Origin: Psychrosphaera aestuarii
GTDB lineage: Bacteria > Pseudomonadota > Gammaproteobacteria > Enterobacterales > Alteromonadaceae
DNA: 64,000 nucleotides
NCBI RefSeq assembly: GCF_017948405.1
Contig: NZ_CP072844.1
Coordinates: forward strand, 2,914,001 to 2,978,000
Direction of reading: 5' to 3'
In this document: positions 1 through 7,756 of the stretch, piece by piece
Layout: each line of letters starts with the position of its first letter
Numbering within the stretch: position 1 is the first letter of the stretch
Translations under genes and position numbers: made by a program
The notes under the pieces: generated by a model
Seen by the model: the letters and a program-made list of their open reading frames with translations, nothing else
What the model was told of the DNA's origin: nothing
The model's database searches: none

Positions 1-372
1 CACCGCTTGGTGACTAATATTAATTACTTTTTTACCTGCACGAGTTGCCGCCCATGCAGAGATCGGCTCAAAATCATTGAGTACTAAGTCGTAATCATCC
101 ACGTTTAAAGCAACAATATCTTTGTATAATTGAAAAAGAGAAGCCTGCTTAACCGTTTTCAAATAACTAATAGAGCCATGTTCTGAGACAAAACTTAGTC
201 CCTTATAAGTGCGATAATTACCAAACACTTCCATATCAAAATATTGCTCCTCTGGTCTTCCAGAAAAAACGTAATCTACCGTTATTCCTTTTTTGGCCAG
301 CGCTTTTGCCATCACCCTTGCACGAGTAATATGTCCATTTCCTGTACCTTGTACGCCATATAAAATCTTCAT
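1..372 (-). CDS. Glycosyltransferase, MJ1255/VC2487 type (5' part only)
   Basis: The gene runs off the left edge, so only the first 124 residues are visible, starting MKILYGVQGTGNGHITRA. The glycine-rich GTGNGH loop at about residues 9-14 and the later NDFEPISAW stretch resemble the N-terminal Rossmann half of GT-B glycosyltransferases in the MJ1255/VC2487 family. The start codon lies 13 bases after the stop of the PAP2 phosphatase gene, so the two are probably co-transcribed and may act together on a lipid-linked substrate; that role is inference. The acceptor, the sugar donor and the C-terminal nucleotide-binding half cannot be seen. Confidence 0.75.
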   Translation of the reverse strand, partial: MKILYGVQGTGNGHITRARVMAKALAKKGITVDYVFSGRPEEQYFDMEVFGNYRTYKGLSFVSEHGSISYLKTVKQASLFQLYKDIVALNVDDYDLVLNDFEPISAWAATRAGKKVINISHQAV

Positions 373-385
373 GGTTCTATTCCTT

Positions 386-919
386 CTACAAAAGCAGAAA
401 TGCATTTATCGCTACCTCGGCGCAAGCAATGCCTAACAAAGCGCCAATAACGGTATCACTTGGGAAATGCACGCCTAATAACACCCGTGATAACGCAATA
501 CCGGTGGCCCACGTATAGGCAAGCATGATTAATTCGGGATAGTAAAACGACACAATAGTTGCAAAAAGAAATGCGGCTCCACTGTGACCGGACGGCATAC
601 TAAATTTGTCTGATGGCGCAATATGCGATTGATAAGATGCTAGTTTGTCAAAAGGACGATGACGTTTAACTATATTTTTAAGTATTAAATAAACCGGCAA
701 TTCGATAGCAAACGCCAACAAAGCGGTTTTAAAAAAGCGAGTGTCATATTCTTGGAGCAGCACCGTTGCTATAGAAATAACAAGGTATAAATAGCCATCG
801 CCTGACTTAGAAAGCCATTTACTTAATTTTATAATTGATGATTTGGAGTTTCGATTTAATTGATAAAAAAGCTGAGTATCTAACTGTTGTAGCTTATTGT
901 CTTTTATTAATCCGGACAT
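386..919 (-). CDS. PAP2-family membrane phosphatase
   Basis: This 177-residue integral membrane protein carries the three signature motifs of type 2 phosphatidic acid phosphatases: KRHRPF near residue 85, PSGH near 108 and SRVLLGVHFPSD near 143. The two histidines and the conserved Arg/Lys residues needed for a phosphohistidine intermediate are all present. Family members remove phosphate from lipid substrates such as phosphatidate, PGP or undecaprenyl pyrophosphate; which one applies here is not evident. Five or six hydrophobic helices are visible. It lies 13 bases upstream of a glycosyltransferase on the same strand, so a shared role in envelope lipid or glycan metabolism is plausible. Confidence 0.88.
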   Translation of the reverse strand: MSGLIKDNKLQQLDTQLFYQLNRNSKSSIIKLSKWLSKSGDGYLYLVISIATVLLQEYDTRFFKTALLAFAIELPVYLILKNIVKRHRPFDKLASYQSHIAPSDKFSMPSGHSGAAFLFATIVSFYYPELIMLAYTWATGIALSRVLLGVHFPSDTVIGALLGIACAEVAINAFLLL

Positions 920-1045
920 AATTACCTCACCTAATCGTGATATGCATTTTCTGCATATTTTGAGATTAGATGAGCTATGTTGCGTACATGTTACCTTTCG
1001 AAGACAAGTTAGTTAAATTTGCACACTATGCATCAAACTGCATAG

Positions 1046-2008
1046 CTATTGAGTCATTGTATCCAGAATATTAAACATTACGCCTTCTCGAAGTGCCGCG
1101 GAAACCACATTAAGTTCTTTAACCCCTAACACTTGAAAGGCTGCGATCATGATTGATAAACCGGCAGCAAAAACATGTTTTCTGCATTCATTCACTTCAC
1201 CAATTGTTAGCCTATCGCTATCTTTGGTATGGATACATAACGCTTTTAAAATATATAAGTCGTCTAACGTCAAAGATTGCTTAAATAAGCTCAGTCCACT
1301 TTGTTGTGCAATCACACTAACCAGACTTTCTACAGAACCTGACGTGCCTAAACATTTATTCCAGCCCATCGCTTTAAAAGCAGATTGAACTTGCTTTAAA
1401 TTATTTGACGCTGCTGATATTGCACTCTCAAATGCGAAGTCTGTCATCTGCCCATCTGCAAAGAACCGATTGGTATAGCTAACACAACCCATATCTAAGC
1501 TGGTCGCAATCTCGGGCTCTTTATGTTGGCCAATAACAAACTCTGTGCTGCCGCCTCCAATATCAATAATTAGTGTTGGCTTATCTAGCAAGTGTGTTTG
1601 TGCTACGCCGTTAAAAATCAGCTTAGCCTCATCTTCACCAGACAGTATTTCAATTGGGTAGCTACAGATGCTTTTCGCTCGCTGAATAAAGACATCAACG
1701 TTGGTGGCATTTCTTAGCGTATAGGTACCGACGATCTTAACGGAGTCGGGTTTGTAGGTTTGAATACGCTGTTCAATTTTTTCTAATGCTTCCAATCCAC
1801 GTTCTATCGCCGCTTCTGAAAGCACCATGTGCTCTGACAGGCCGTCAGCAAGACGCACCTTTTGTTTTAATTTATATAAGATCTTCACTGAGTTGTTACT
1901 CATTTCGCCCACGACAAAGTGAAAGCTATTTGAGCCTATATCCAGTACTGCGATTTTGGTGGTATCACTAAATGCTAAATCGCCAGATCCCGGTTGGGAA
2001 TTTGTCAT
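1046..2008 (-). CDS. Ppx/GppA phosphatase family protein
   Basis: The 320-residue protein has the ASKHA-fold phosphate-binding loops of exopolyphosphatases and guanosine pentaphosphatases: LDIGSNSFHFVVGE near residue 22 and LIIDIGGGSTEFVIG near residue 146. It matches the short form that keeps only the catalytic N-terminal region and lacks the HD-like C-terminal domain of longer Ppx proteins. The family hydrolyses terminal phosphates of polyphosphate or pppGpp; the substrate cannot be decided from sequence. It is the last gene of an apparent three-gene leftward operon, 44 bases after the metallophosphoesterase gene. Confidence 0.88.
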   Translation of the reverse strand: MTNSQPGSGDLAFSDTTKIAVLDIGSNSFHFVVGEMSNNSVKILYKLKQKVRLADGLSEHMVLSEAAIERGLEALEKIEQRIQTYKPDSVKIVGTYTLRNATNVDVFIQRAKSICSYPIEILSGEDEAKLIFNGVAQTHLLDKPTLIIDIGGGSTEFVIGQHKEPEIATSLDMGCVSYTNRFFADGQMTDFAFESAISAASNNLKQVQSAFKAMGWNKCLGTSGSVESLVSVIAQQSGLSLFKQSLTLDDLYILKALCIHTKDSDRLTIGEVNECRKHVFAAGLSIMIAAFQVLGVKELNVVSAALREGVMFNILDTMTQ

Positions 2009-2052
2009 CTACAATGTTGTCCAATAAAAGTATTTTTACCGTTTTATGACAG

Positions 2053-2886
2053 TTAAGATACCCATTTCCGGTCAACTTGTCGATTTTTGTTGTTCTGTTG
2101 CGGTTTGCTCCAATTTACTTGACCTAAAACTTCAATGTTATCAATGGCATCATTCCATTGAAGCAACTTCAGATCTCCTTGTTCTGTTTCAACTAAAAGG
2201 GTGCAGTTCTCAACCCAATCGCCATCATTACAATACATAATGCCGTTTTCTAAGCATATTTGTGGATGATGTATATGACCACAAACTACACCATCAACTT
2301 GCTGTTTTATCGCCTCATTTAAAGCGGCTAATTTATATCTTTCAATTGCCTCATTCGCTTTTTTCACTCTTGATTTTAAATACGATGCTAACGACCAGTA
2401 TGGCAAGCCGATGGCTTTTCTAGCTTTATGTAATTGTCGATTTAAAAATAGCAATAAATCATAAAGCACATCGCCGAGTTTAGCGTGAAAACGACCAAAA
2501 CAAACTTGTTGGTCAAACTTATCGCCATGTAATAAAAGCAATTTTTTACCTGTCACGGTTTCATGAATATACTCTTTATGAATTTGCATGCCGGAAAAAT
2601 TAAACGACTGATAAGTTCTTATCACATCATCGTGATTACCTGGAATATAGATCACCTCAACACCTCGCTGCGATAATGTCAGTAACCTATTAAAGACCTT
2701 ATTATGTGCTTCGGGCCAATACATCCGGCGATTTAACGCCCAGAAATCAACAATATCGCCGACTAGAAAAATTCTTTTGGCGGTACAACTATCCAACAAT
2801 GACAATAAAAAGTCCGCTTTACAGTCTTTGCAACCTAAATGAATATCCGATAACCACATGCTTTCATAATGATGTTGAGAAGTCAT
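2053..2886 (-). CDS. Metallophosphoesterase, UDP-2,3-diacylglucosamine diphosphatase-like
   Basis: This 277-residue calcineurin-like phosphoesterase shows the full metal-binding set: SDIHLG near residue 13, GDIVDFW near 43, GNHDD near 84, HGDKFD near 120 and CGHIHHP near 200. The arrangement resembles LpxH-type enzymes and their paralogues, which cut the pyrophosphate of UDP-diacylglucosamine, but the protein is longer than typical LpxH (about 240 residues). It is more likely a paralogue than LpxH itself. It starts 8 bases after the acyltransferase gene, which supports operonic expression with lipid-modifying enzymes. Confidence 0.82.
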   Translation of the reverse strand: MTSQHHYESMWLSDIHLGCKDCKADFLLSLLDSCTAKRIFLVGDIVDFWALNRRMYWPEAHNKVFNRLLTLSQRGVEVIYIPGNHDDVIRTYQSFNFSGMQIHKEYIHETVTGKKLLLLHGDKFDQQVCFGRFHAKLGDVLYDLLLFLNRQLHKARKAIGLPYWSLASYLKSRVKKANEAIERYKLAALNEAIKQQVDGVVCGHIHHPQICLENGIMYCNDGDWVENCTLLVETEQGDLKLLQWNDAIDNIEVLGQVNWSKPQQNNKNRQVDRKWVS

Positions 2887-2894
2887 AATCTGCC

Positions 2895-4607
2895 TTAGAA
2901 CTTTAAATAACGACTGCGTTTCGCAGGTTTCATTTGGTTGATATCGATAAACACAAACCCATCAATACAATCAGCAAAGTCTGGGTCTATGTTAAAGCCT
3001 AAAAATTGGGTTCCGTTGTCATCACAAAGTTCGGTATATTGTTTAAACAAGGTTGGAATCGTTTGTTGCTTGGATTTCATGAATGCTTTTAACGCCACAA
3101 AGTCAGTCACGACATCAAGGCCTTCATATTGAAGTCCGACGCTTTCACTCAAAATATATGGATTTTTTGGTTGCACCCAATGTAATGGCCCACCAAAGTG
3201 CATTTTATAAAATCGTATTAAACTTGCTTTGCAGTCACTGGGTAATTCATTACTAATTGTCACAGGACCCATGAGGTATTGAATATCGCGGTTATTTTTT
3301 AAATAAGCGCCAACACCTTGCCACAAATAATCTAGACTGCGTTTTCCCCAATACTTAGGCTGAATAAAGCTTCTACCTAGTTCTAGTGTTTTCAAACGCA
3401 CTGACTCGGGCATTCCTTCTAAGTTAAACAGGGTTTGGCTATACAGACCAATATCACTATGGTGGGCAAATACTTTCTTCAAGGATACCATTCGGTATGC
3501 ACCAACAATTTCCAGTTGATTGTCATCCCATAAGATCACATGGTCATAGAACCAGTCGTAACTGTCAAAATCGCGAATTTTACCGGTTCCTTCACCCACG
3601 GTACGAAAGGTAAACTCTCGTAATCGCCCCAGCTCTCTCATTACCGACGACGAGTCGGTGTGTTTAGGCTGAAAACAGTAAATTTGTTTGCCGTCCGTCG
3701 TTTCACCCAGTCGCTGACTTTGTTTCAACTCTTCCCGAACGGCACTGGGCATTTCTGGATGCGCAATGCTTTCTAACCGAGAACTAAACTCTGGCACTGA
3801 ACGACGTTTATTAAGCGCATAAACGTGTTTTTTGAATAGTTTAATTAGTCGCTTATTATCGATAGGAATATTATTGTAAGTACTTGGTTTTATAACCGCA
3901 CCAATTCGAAGCCTTAGCTCTTGATCGTGTTGTTTAAACATTTCGTGAACTAACCAGATGGTGCTAAGAGGTTTAGCCAACATAGACAAACCATAAAAAA
4001 ACGCTGAATTTTTGCCGTCAACATGGATAGGTAAGATATCGGAGTTTGTTTTCTTCGCAAATCTTAAAAAGCCGCTACGCCAGTTGCCATCTTTTATGCC
4101 TGTTGCCGATAACCTTGAAACTTCTCCCGCCGGAAAAATAAGTAATGCGCCACCATCAGTTAGGTGCTGCTCAATTGCCGCCATGTTTTCTTTTGCATTA
4201 CGGCCACCCATATTATTAACAGGAAGCAACATAGGTCTGAGTGGCTCAATTGCCCAAAGTAACTCATTAGCGACCACTTTTACGTCTTTACGAACTTTGC
4301 TCAATAACTTAAGCAATACCAATCCATCTAAACTGCCTATCGGGTGATTGGCAATCGCCACCACTTTGCCCGATGTAGGTATGTTTCGGATCTCTCGCTC
4401 ATTGGCGCTGTAGTCAAATTCAAAAAATTCTAGAGCTTGCTCTACGAAGTCGAGGCCTTTTAAATGTGGATAAGATGCTTCGAATCTTTGAAATTCGCGT
4501 TCATGAAAAATAAATCGCAAAAAGCGTAAAAACGAGTTTTTCAAAAATGGATTGCTACGTTCAATTGCTGGGAATTGCTCTGCTACCACACTTTCAACTG
4601 AAATCAT
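2895..4607 (-). CDS. Two-domain acyltransferase, ornithine-lipid OlsF-like
   Basis: The 570-residue protein appears to fuse two acyltransferases. Residues about 60-260 hold a PlsC-type domain with the NHPIGSLD form of the HX4D motif near residue 86 and an FPAGEVSR motif near 157. Residues about 310-540 resemble the OlsB/GNAT-type N-acyltransferase, including VGAYRMV and LELGRSFIQPKYWG. In bifunctional OlsF the C-terminal half N-acylates ornithine and the N-terminal half O-acylates the lyso-lipid, giving phosphorus-free ornithine lipids. Domain order and length fit that family. Substrate assignment is inference: related fusions exist whose product is untested. It heads a leftward operon with the metallophosphoesterase and Ppx/GppA genes. 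Confidence 0.78.
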   Translation of the reverse strand: MISVESVVAEQFPAIERSNPFLKNSFLRFLRFIFHEREFQRFEASYPHLKGLDFVEQALEFFEFDYSANEREIRNIPTSGKVVAIANHPIGSLDGLVLLKLLSKVRKDVKVVANELLWAIEPLRPMLLPVNNMGGRNAKENMAAIEQHLTDGGALLIFPAGEVSRLSATGIKDGNWRSGFLRFAKKTNSDILPIHVDGKNSAFFYGLSMLAKPLSTIWLVHEMFKQHDQELRLRIGAVIKPSTYNNIPIDNKRLIKLFKKHVYALNKRRSVPEFSSRLESIAHPEMPSAVREELKQSQRLGETTDGKQIYCFQPKHTDSSSVMRELGRLREFTFRTVGEGTGKIRDFDSYDWFYDHVILWDDNQLEIVGAYRMVSLKKVFAHHSDIGLYSQTLFNLEGMPESVRLKTLELGRSFIQPKYWGKRSLDYLWQGVGAYLKNNRDIQYLMGPVTISNELPSDCKASLIRFYKMHFGGPLHWVQPKNPYILSESVGLQYEGLDVVTDFVALKAFMKSKQQTIPTLFKQYTELCDDNGTQFLGFNIDPDFADCIDGFVFIDINQMKPAKRSRYLKF

Positions 4608-4676
4608 GGAACTTACCTATTTAAGTTTGTGCGAACAGGAATAAACTTAAGTGAGTTTGATGACAGAAAGTTGAAC

Positions 4677-4807
4677 AAACAATTTCAATTTGATGACAAT
4701 TGAGCCCAACAATTTCAATTTCAATCTCAATTTCAATCTCAATTTCAACTAAACAATTTCAACTAAACAATTTCAATCTCAACTTCAATTTCAATCTCAA
4801 CTTCATC
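4677..4807. repeat. Degenerate hexanucleotide repeat tract
   Basis: About 130 bases consist mainly of variants of the six-base unit CAATTT, CAATCT, CAACTT or CAACTA in tandem, strongly purine/pyrimidine biased. It lies in the 370-base gap between the end of aceA and the start of the OlsF-like gene, outside any open frame. Such tracts arise by slipped-strand replication. Its position, roughly 70-200 bases upstream of the OlsF-like start, leaves open an effect on promoter spacing. Confidence 0.8.
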
Positions 4808-4850
4808 TATATAAGTATCAACAGTTTTACCAAAAACAAATAAACGAAAA

Positions 4851-4881
4851 TAAAAAAACGCCCGTTATTGCTAACAGGCGT
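4851..4881 (-). terminator. Intrinsic terminator of aceA
   Basis: Read on the minus strand this is a ten-base-pair stem (ACGCCTGTTA with one G-T pair) closed by a GCAA tetraloop and followed by seven T residues. It lies about 100 bases after the aceA stop codon and should end the aceA transcript before the repeat tract. Confidence 0.85.
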
Positions 4882-4981
4882 CTTGTACCCAAAGAAAGGA
4901 TAACTTTGGAAAGTTTGAACTTACAGCTCAGTAAGGTCATTGCTGGTTATTAACCAACAATTAACCATTAATAATCAGCAA

Positions 4982-6583
4982 TTAACCAAACTGGTTCATT
5001 GTATTGTCTTTACCGCCAGCTTTAAGCGCTGCTTCACCAGCAAAGTATTCTTTGTGATCATCGCCTATATCAGAACCAGCCATGTTTTGGTGTTTAACAC
5101 ACGCAATACCTTGGCGAATTTCTTTACGTTGAACACCTGCTACATAACCTAACATACCCGCATCACCAAAGTACTCTTTCGCTAAGTTGTCTGTAGACAA
5201 TGCCGCTGTATGGTAAGTTGGAAGCGTAATTAAGTGGTGGAAGATGCCCGCTTGTTGCGCCGAGTCCGCTTGGAACGTACGGATACGTGCATCAGCTTCA
5301 AGTGCTAATTCTGTTGCATCATACTCTTCGCTCATAAGCTGTGCGCGGTCATAAGACGCTAGGTCTTTACCTTCTTCTAACCATGCATCAAATACTTGCT
5401 GGCGGAAGTTAAGAGTCCAGTTAAAGCTTGGGCTGTTGTTGTAAACAAGTTTTGCATTTGGAACTACTTCACGAATACGGTCAACCATGGCACCAATTTG
5501 TCCAATGTGTGGTTTTTCCGTTTCAATCCATAGTAAGTCAGCACCGTTTTGCAGTGACGTAATACAGTCTAGAACACAACGATCTTCACCTGTACCAGCG
5601 CGGAACTGGAATAAGTTTGAAGGTAAACGCTTAGGACGCAATAGTTTGCCTTCGCGATTTAGTACTAAGTCACCGTTGTTTAAATCTTGTGGAGCTACTT
5701 CTTCACAATCTAAGAAGCTGTTGTATTGATCACCTAAATCACCAGGCTCACGAGTAACCGCGATTTGTTTTGTAAGGCCTGCACCTAATGAATCCGTACG
5801 AGCAACGATAACACCGTCATCAATACCTAATTCTAAGAAGGCATAACGTACAGCTCGAATTTTCGCTAGGAAGTCTTCGTGAGGAACCGTAACTTTACCA
5901 TCTTGGTGACCACATTGCTTTTCATCAGACACTTGGTTTTCAATTTGAATAGCACAAGCACCAGCTTCAATCATTTGTTTAGCCATTAAGTACGTTGCTT
6001 CTGCATTACCAAAACCAGCATCAATATCAGCAATAATTGGCACAACGTGTGTTTGGTGGTTGTCGATTTCGTTTTGTACTTTTTTCGCTAATACTTCATC
6101 GCCCGCTTCACGTGCATCGTCTAGTTGACGGAATAAACCGCCTAACTCACGTGCATCAGCTTGACGTAGGAAGGTGTAAAGCTCAGCAATTAATGATGCA
6201 ACAGACGTTTTTTCATGCATTGATTGGTCAGGTAAAGGACCAAACTCAGAACGAAGTGCGGCGACCATCCAGCCTGATAAGTATAGGTATTTTTTCTCAG
6301 TGGTTTGGAAGTGCTTTTTAATGGAAATCATTTTTTGTTGGCCAATAAAACCATGCCAGCAACCTAAAGACTGAGTGTACTGTGAAGAGTCACGGTCGTA
6401 GTCAGCCATGTCTTTACGCATGATCTCAGCGGTATACTGAGCAATGTCTAAGCCCGTTTTGAATTTGTTTTGCGCTCGCATTCTTGCTGCATACTCTGGC
6501 TCAATTGCAGCCCAGCTTTCACCGTGGCGCGCTTTAATTGCATTCAATAGTTCTATTTCGTTAGTATATGCAGACATATGCAC
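4982..6583 (-). CDS. aceA: Isocitrate lyase (long form)
   Basis: The 533-residue protein catalyses the cleavage of isocitrate to succinate and glyoxylate, the first step of the glyoxylate bypass. The catalytic loop reads KQCGH, followed by QDGKVTVPHEDF, instead of the KKCGH of the short E. coli enzyme, and the protein is about 100 residues longer; both are typical of the long isocitrate lyase subgroup found in Pseudomonas and marine gammaproteobacteria. ADIDAGFGNAEAT (metal site) and WIETEKPHIGQI are also visible. It is divergent from a LysR regulator, beyond which lies malate synthase G, so the whole shunt is grouped here. A strong terminator follows. Confidence 0.96.
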   Translation of the reverse strand: MHMSAYTNEIELLNAIKARHGESWAAIEPEYAARMRAQNKFKTGLDIAQYTAEIMRKDMADYDRDSSQYTQSLGCWHGFIGQQKMISIKKHFQTTEKKYLYLSGWMVAALRSEFGPLPDQSMHEKTSVASLIAELYTFLRQADARELGGLFRQLDDAREAGDEVLAKKVQNEIDNHQTHVVPIIADIDAGFGNAEATYLMAKQMIEAGACAIQIENQVSDEKQCGHQDGKVTVPHEDFLAKIRAVRYAFLELGIDDGVIVARTDSLGAGLTKQIAVTREPGDLGDQYNSFLDCEEVAPQDLNNGDLVLNREGKLLRPKRLPSNLFQFRAGTGEDRCVLDCITSLQNGADLLWIETEKPHIGQIGAMVDRIREVVPNAKLVYNNSPSFNWTLNFRQQVFDAWLEEGKDLASYDRAQLMSEEYDATELALEADARIRTFQADSAQQAGIFHHLITLPTYHTAALSTDNLAKEYFGDAGMLGYVAGVQRKEIRQGIACVKHQNMAGSDIGDDHKEYFAGEAALKAGGKDNTMNQFG

Positions 6584-6693
6584 TTCCTCTATTCACATCA
6601 TTTATTATTAGTTGGAGAGACTAATTTGTATCCCCATGAATTTTTCTGCTGACAACTCTATGCCATTCGACTAGGATTCATGAAATAAATAAT

Positions 6694-6707
6694 TTCCATA
6701 CATGGAA
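6694..6707. promoter_or_regulatory. Palindrome in the aceA/LysR divergent region (candidate LysR operator)
   Basis: TTCCATACATGGAA is a perfect inverted repeat with a two-base centre, and it contains the T-N11-A spacing typical of LysR-type operators. It ends 8 bases before the regulator's start codon and about 110 bases upstream of the aceA start, a position suited to autoregulation. No footprint is known; the assignment rests on symmetry and position. Confidence 0.4.
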
Positions 6708-6715
6708 TTCACGAA

Positions 6716-7648
6716 ATGAATATTAGTAAGATCGACCTCAATCTTTTGGTATACCTTGATGTATTATTACGAGAAAAGAATGTAACTCGAGCTGCAGACA
6801 AGCTGTCAATTACACAACCAGCTATGAGTAATGGCTTAAAAAGACTTCGGGAATTATTCTCAGACCCAATATTAATAAGAACCTCAGAGGGGATGGTGCC
6901 AACTGCAAGAGCACTTGAGTTACAACCCACAATACGTAATATTCTTTCAAAACTGGAAGAAACCCTTCAAAAAGAAAAGAATTTCGATCCGTTAGAATCC
7001 AACAGAACCTTCAGAATTATGGCAAGTGACTATGCAGAAACGACTTTGTTGGCACGGGTTATAGGTAGACTACGCAGCCGCGCACCCGGTGTAACACTTG
7101 ATATTGTTACTCCTTCAGACGTGAGCTTCCACGATGTTGAGCTAGGTAAAGTTGACATGGCCATTAACCGGTTTGATGACCTACCTTTATCATTTCATCA
7201 AAAAGTGATTTGGTACGATACCTTTTCGTGCATGGTCAGCGCGAAACACCCTTGCCTTCCCAATTTAGACTTAGATACATATTTAAAGCATAAACACGTA
7301 TGGGTGAGTAAAACCGGCTTTGGCGTTGGTGTTGGCATTGACCCTACAGAGGTTCAAAAGCTAGGTTGGGTAGATAACGAATTATCTAAATTTGGTAAAA
7401 AACGAGATATCAGTGTGTTCACTCGTCATTATCATATGGCGATGTGGCTAGCTAAAGAACAAGGTCTCATTGCTACATTACCCACTAAGGCTGCCGAACT
7501 CTACGCTGACAACCCAGATACAGTTGTAGTTGAACCTCCATTTGACATACCACCTATCGCACTAAAAATGGCTTGGTCGCCGCTACTTCACCATGATACT
7601 GGTCATATTTGGTTGCGCAGATTAATCGTTGATGTCGGTGCAGAGTAG
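6716..7648 (+). CDS. LysR-family transcriptional regulator
   Basis: The 310-residue protein has the N-terminal winged helix-turn-helix of LysR regulators (VTRAADKLSITQPAMSNGLKRLREL, residues about 20-45) followed by a periplasmic-binding-like effector domain from about residue 95. It is divergent from aceA (132 bases between starts) and 108 bases upstream of glcB on the same strand. Control of the glyoxylate shunt is therefore the natural hypothesis, with the effector unknown. The start is supported by the helix-turn-helix lying at the usual distance from the N terminus. Confidence 0.9.
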   Translation: MNISKIDLNLLVYLDVLLREKNVTRAADKLSITQPAMSNGLKRLRELFSDPILIRTSEGMVPTARALELQPTIRNILSKLEETLQKEKNFDPLESNRTFRIMASDYAETTLLARVIGRLRSRAPGVTLDIVTPSDVSFHDVELGKVDMAINRFDDLPLSFHQKVIWYDTFSCMVSAKHPCLPNLDLDTYLKHKHVWVSKTGFGVGVGIDPTEVQKLGWVDNELSKFGKKRDISVFTRHYHMAMWLAKEQGLIATLPTKAAELYADNPDTVVVEPPFDIPPIALKMAWSPLLHHDTGHIWLRRLIVDVGAE

Positions 7649-7756
7649 TACTATTCATAATAGTTATGATGAAAATATAAATACAAAGGTATTTTTATAT
7701 AATGGTTCGGATCTAGAATTACCGCGCTAACTTTTTTAAACAAATGCGAGTCAGTT

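Noticed and set aside
4677..4807. Repeat tract as a CRISPR array
   Set aside because: Units are six bases with no unique spacers and no cas genes nearby.
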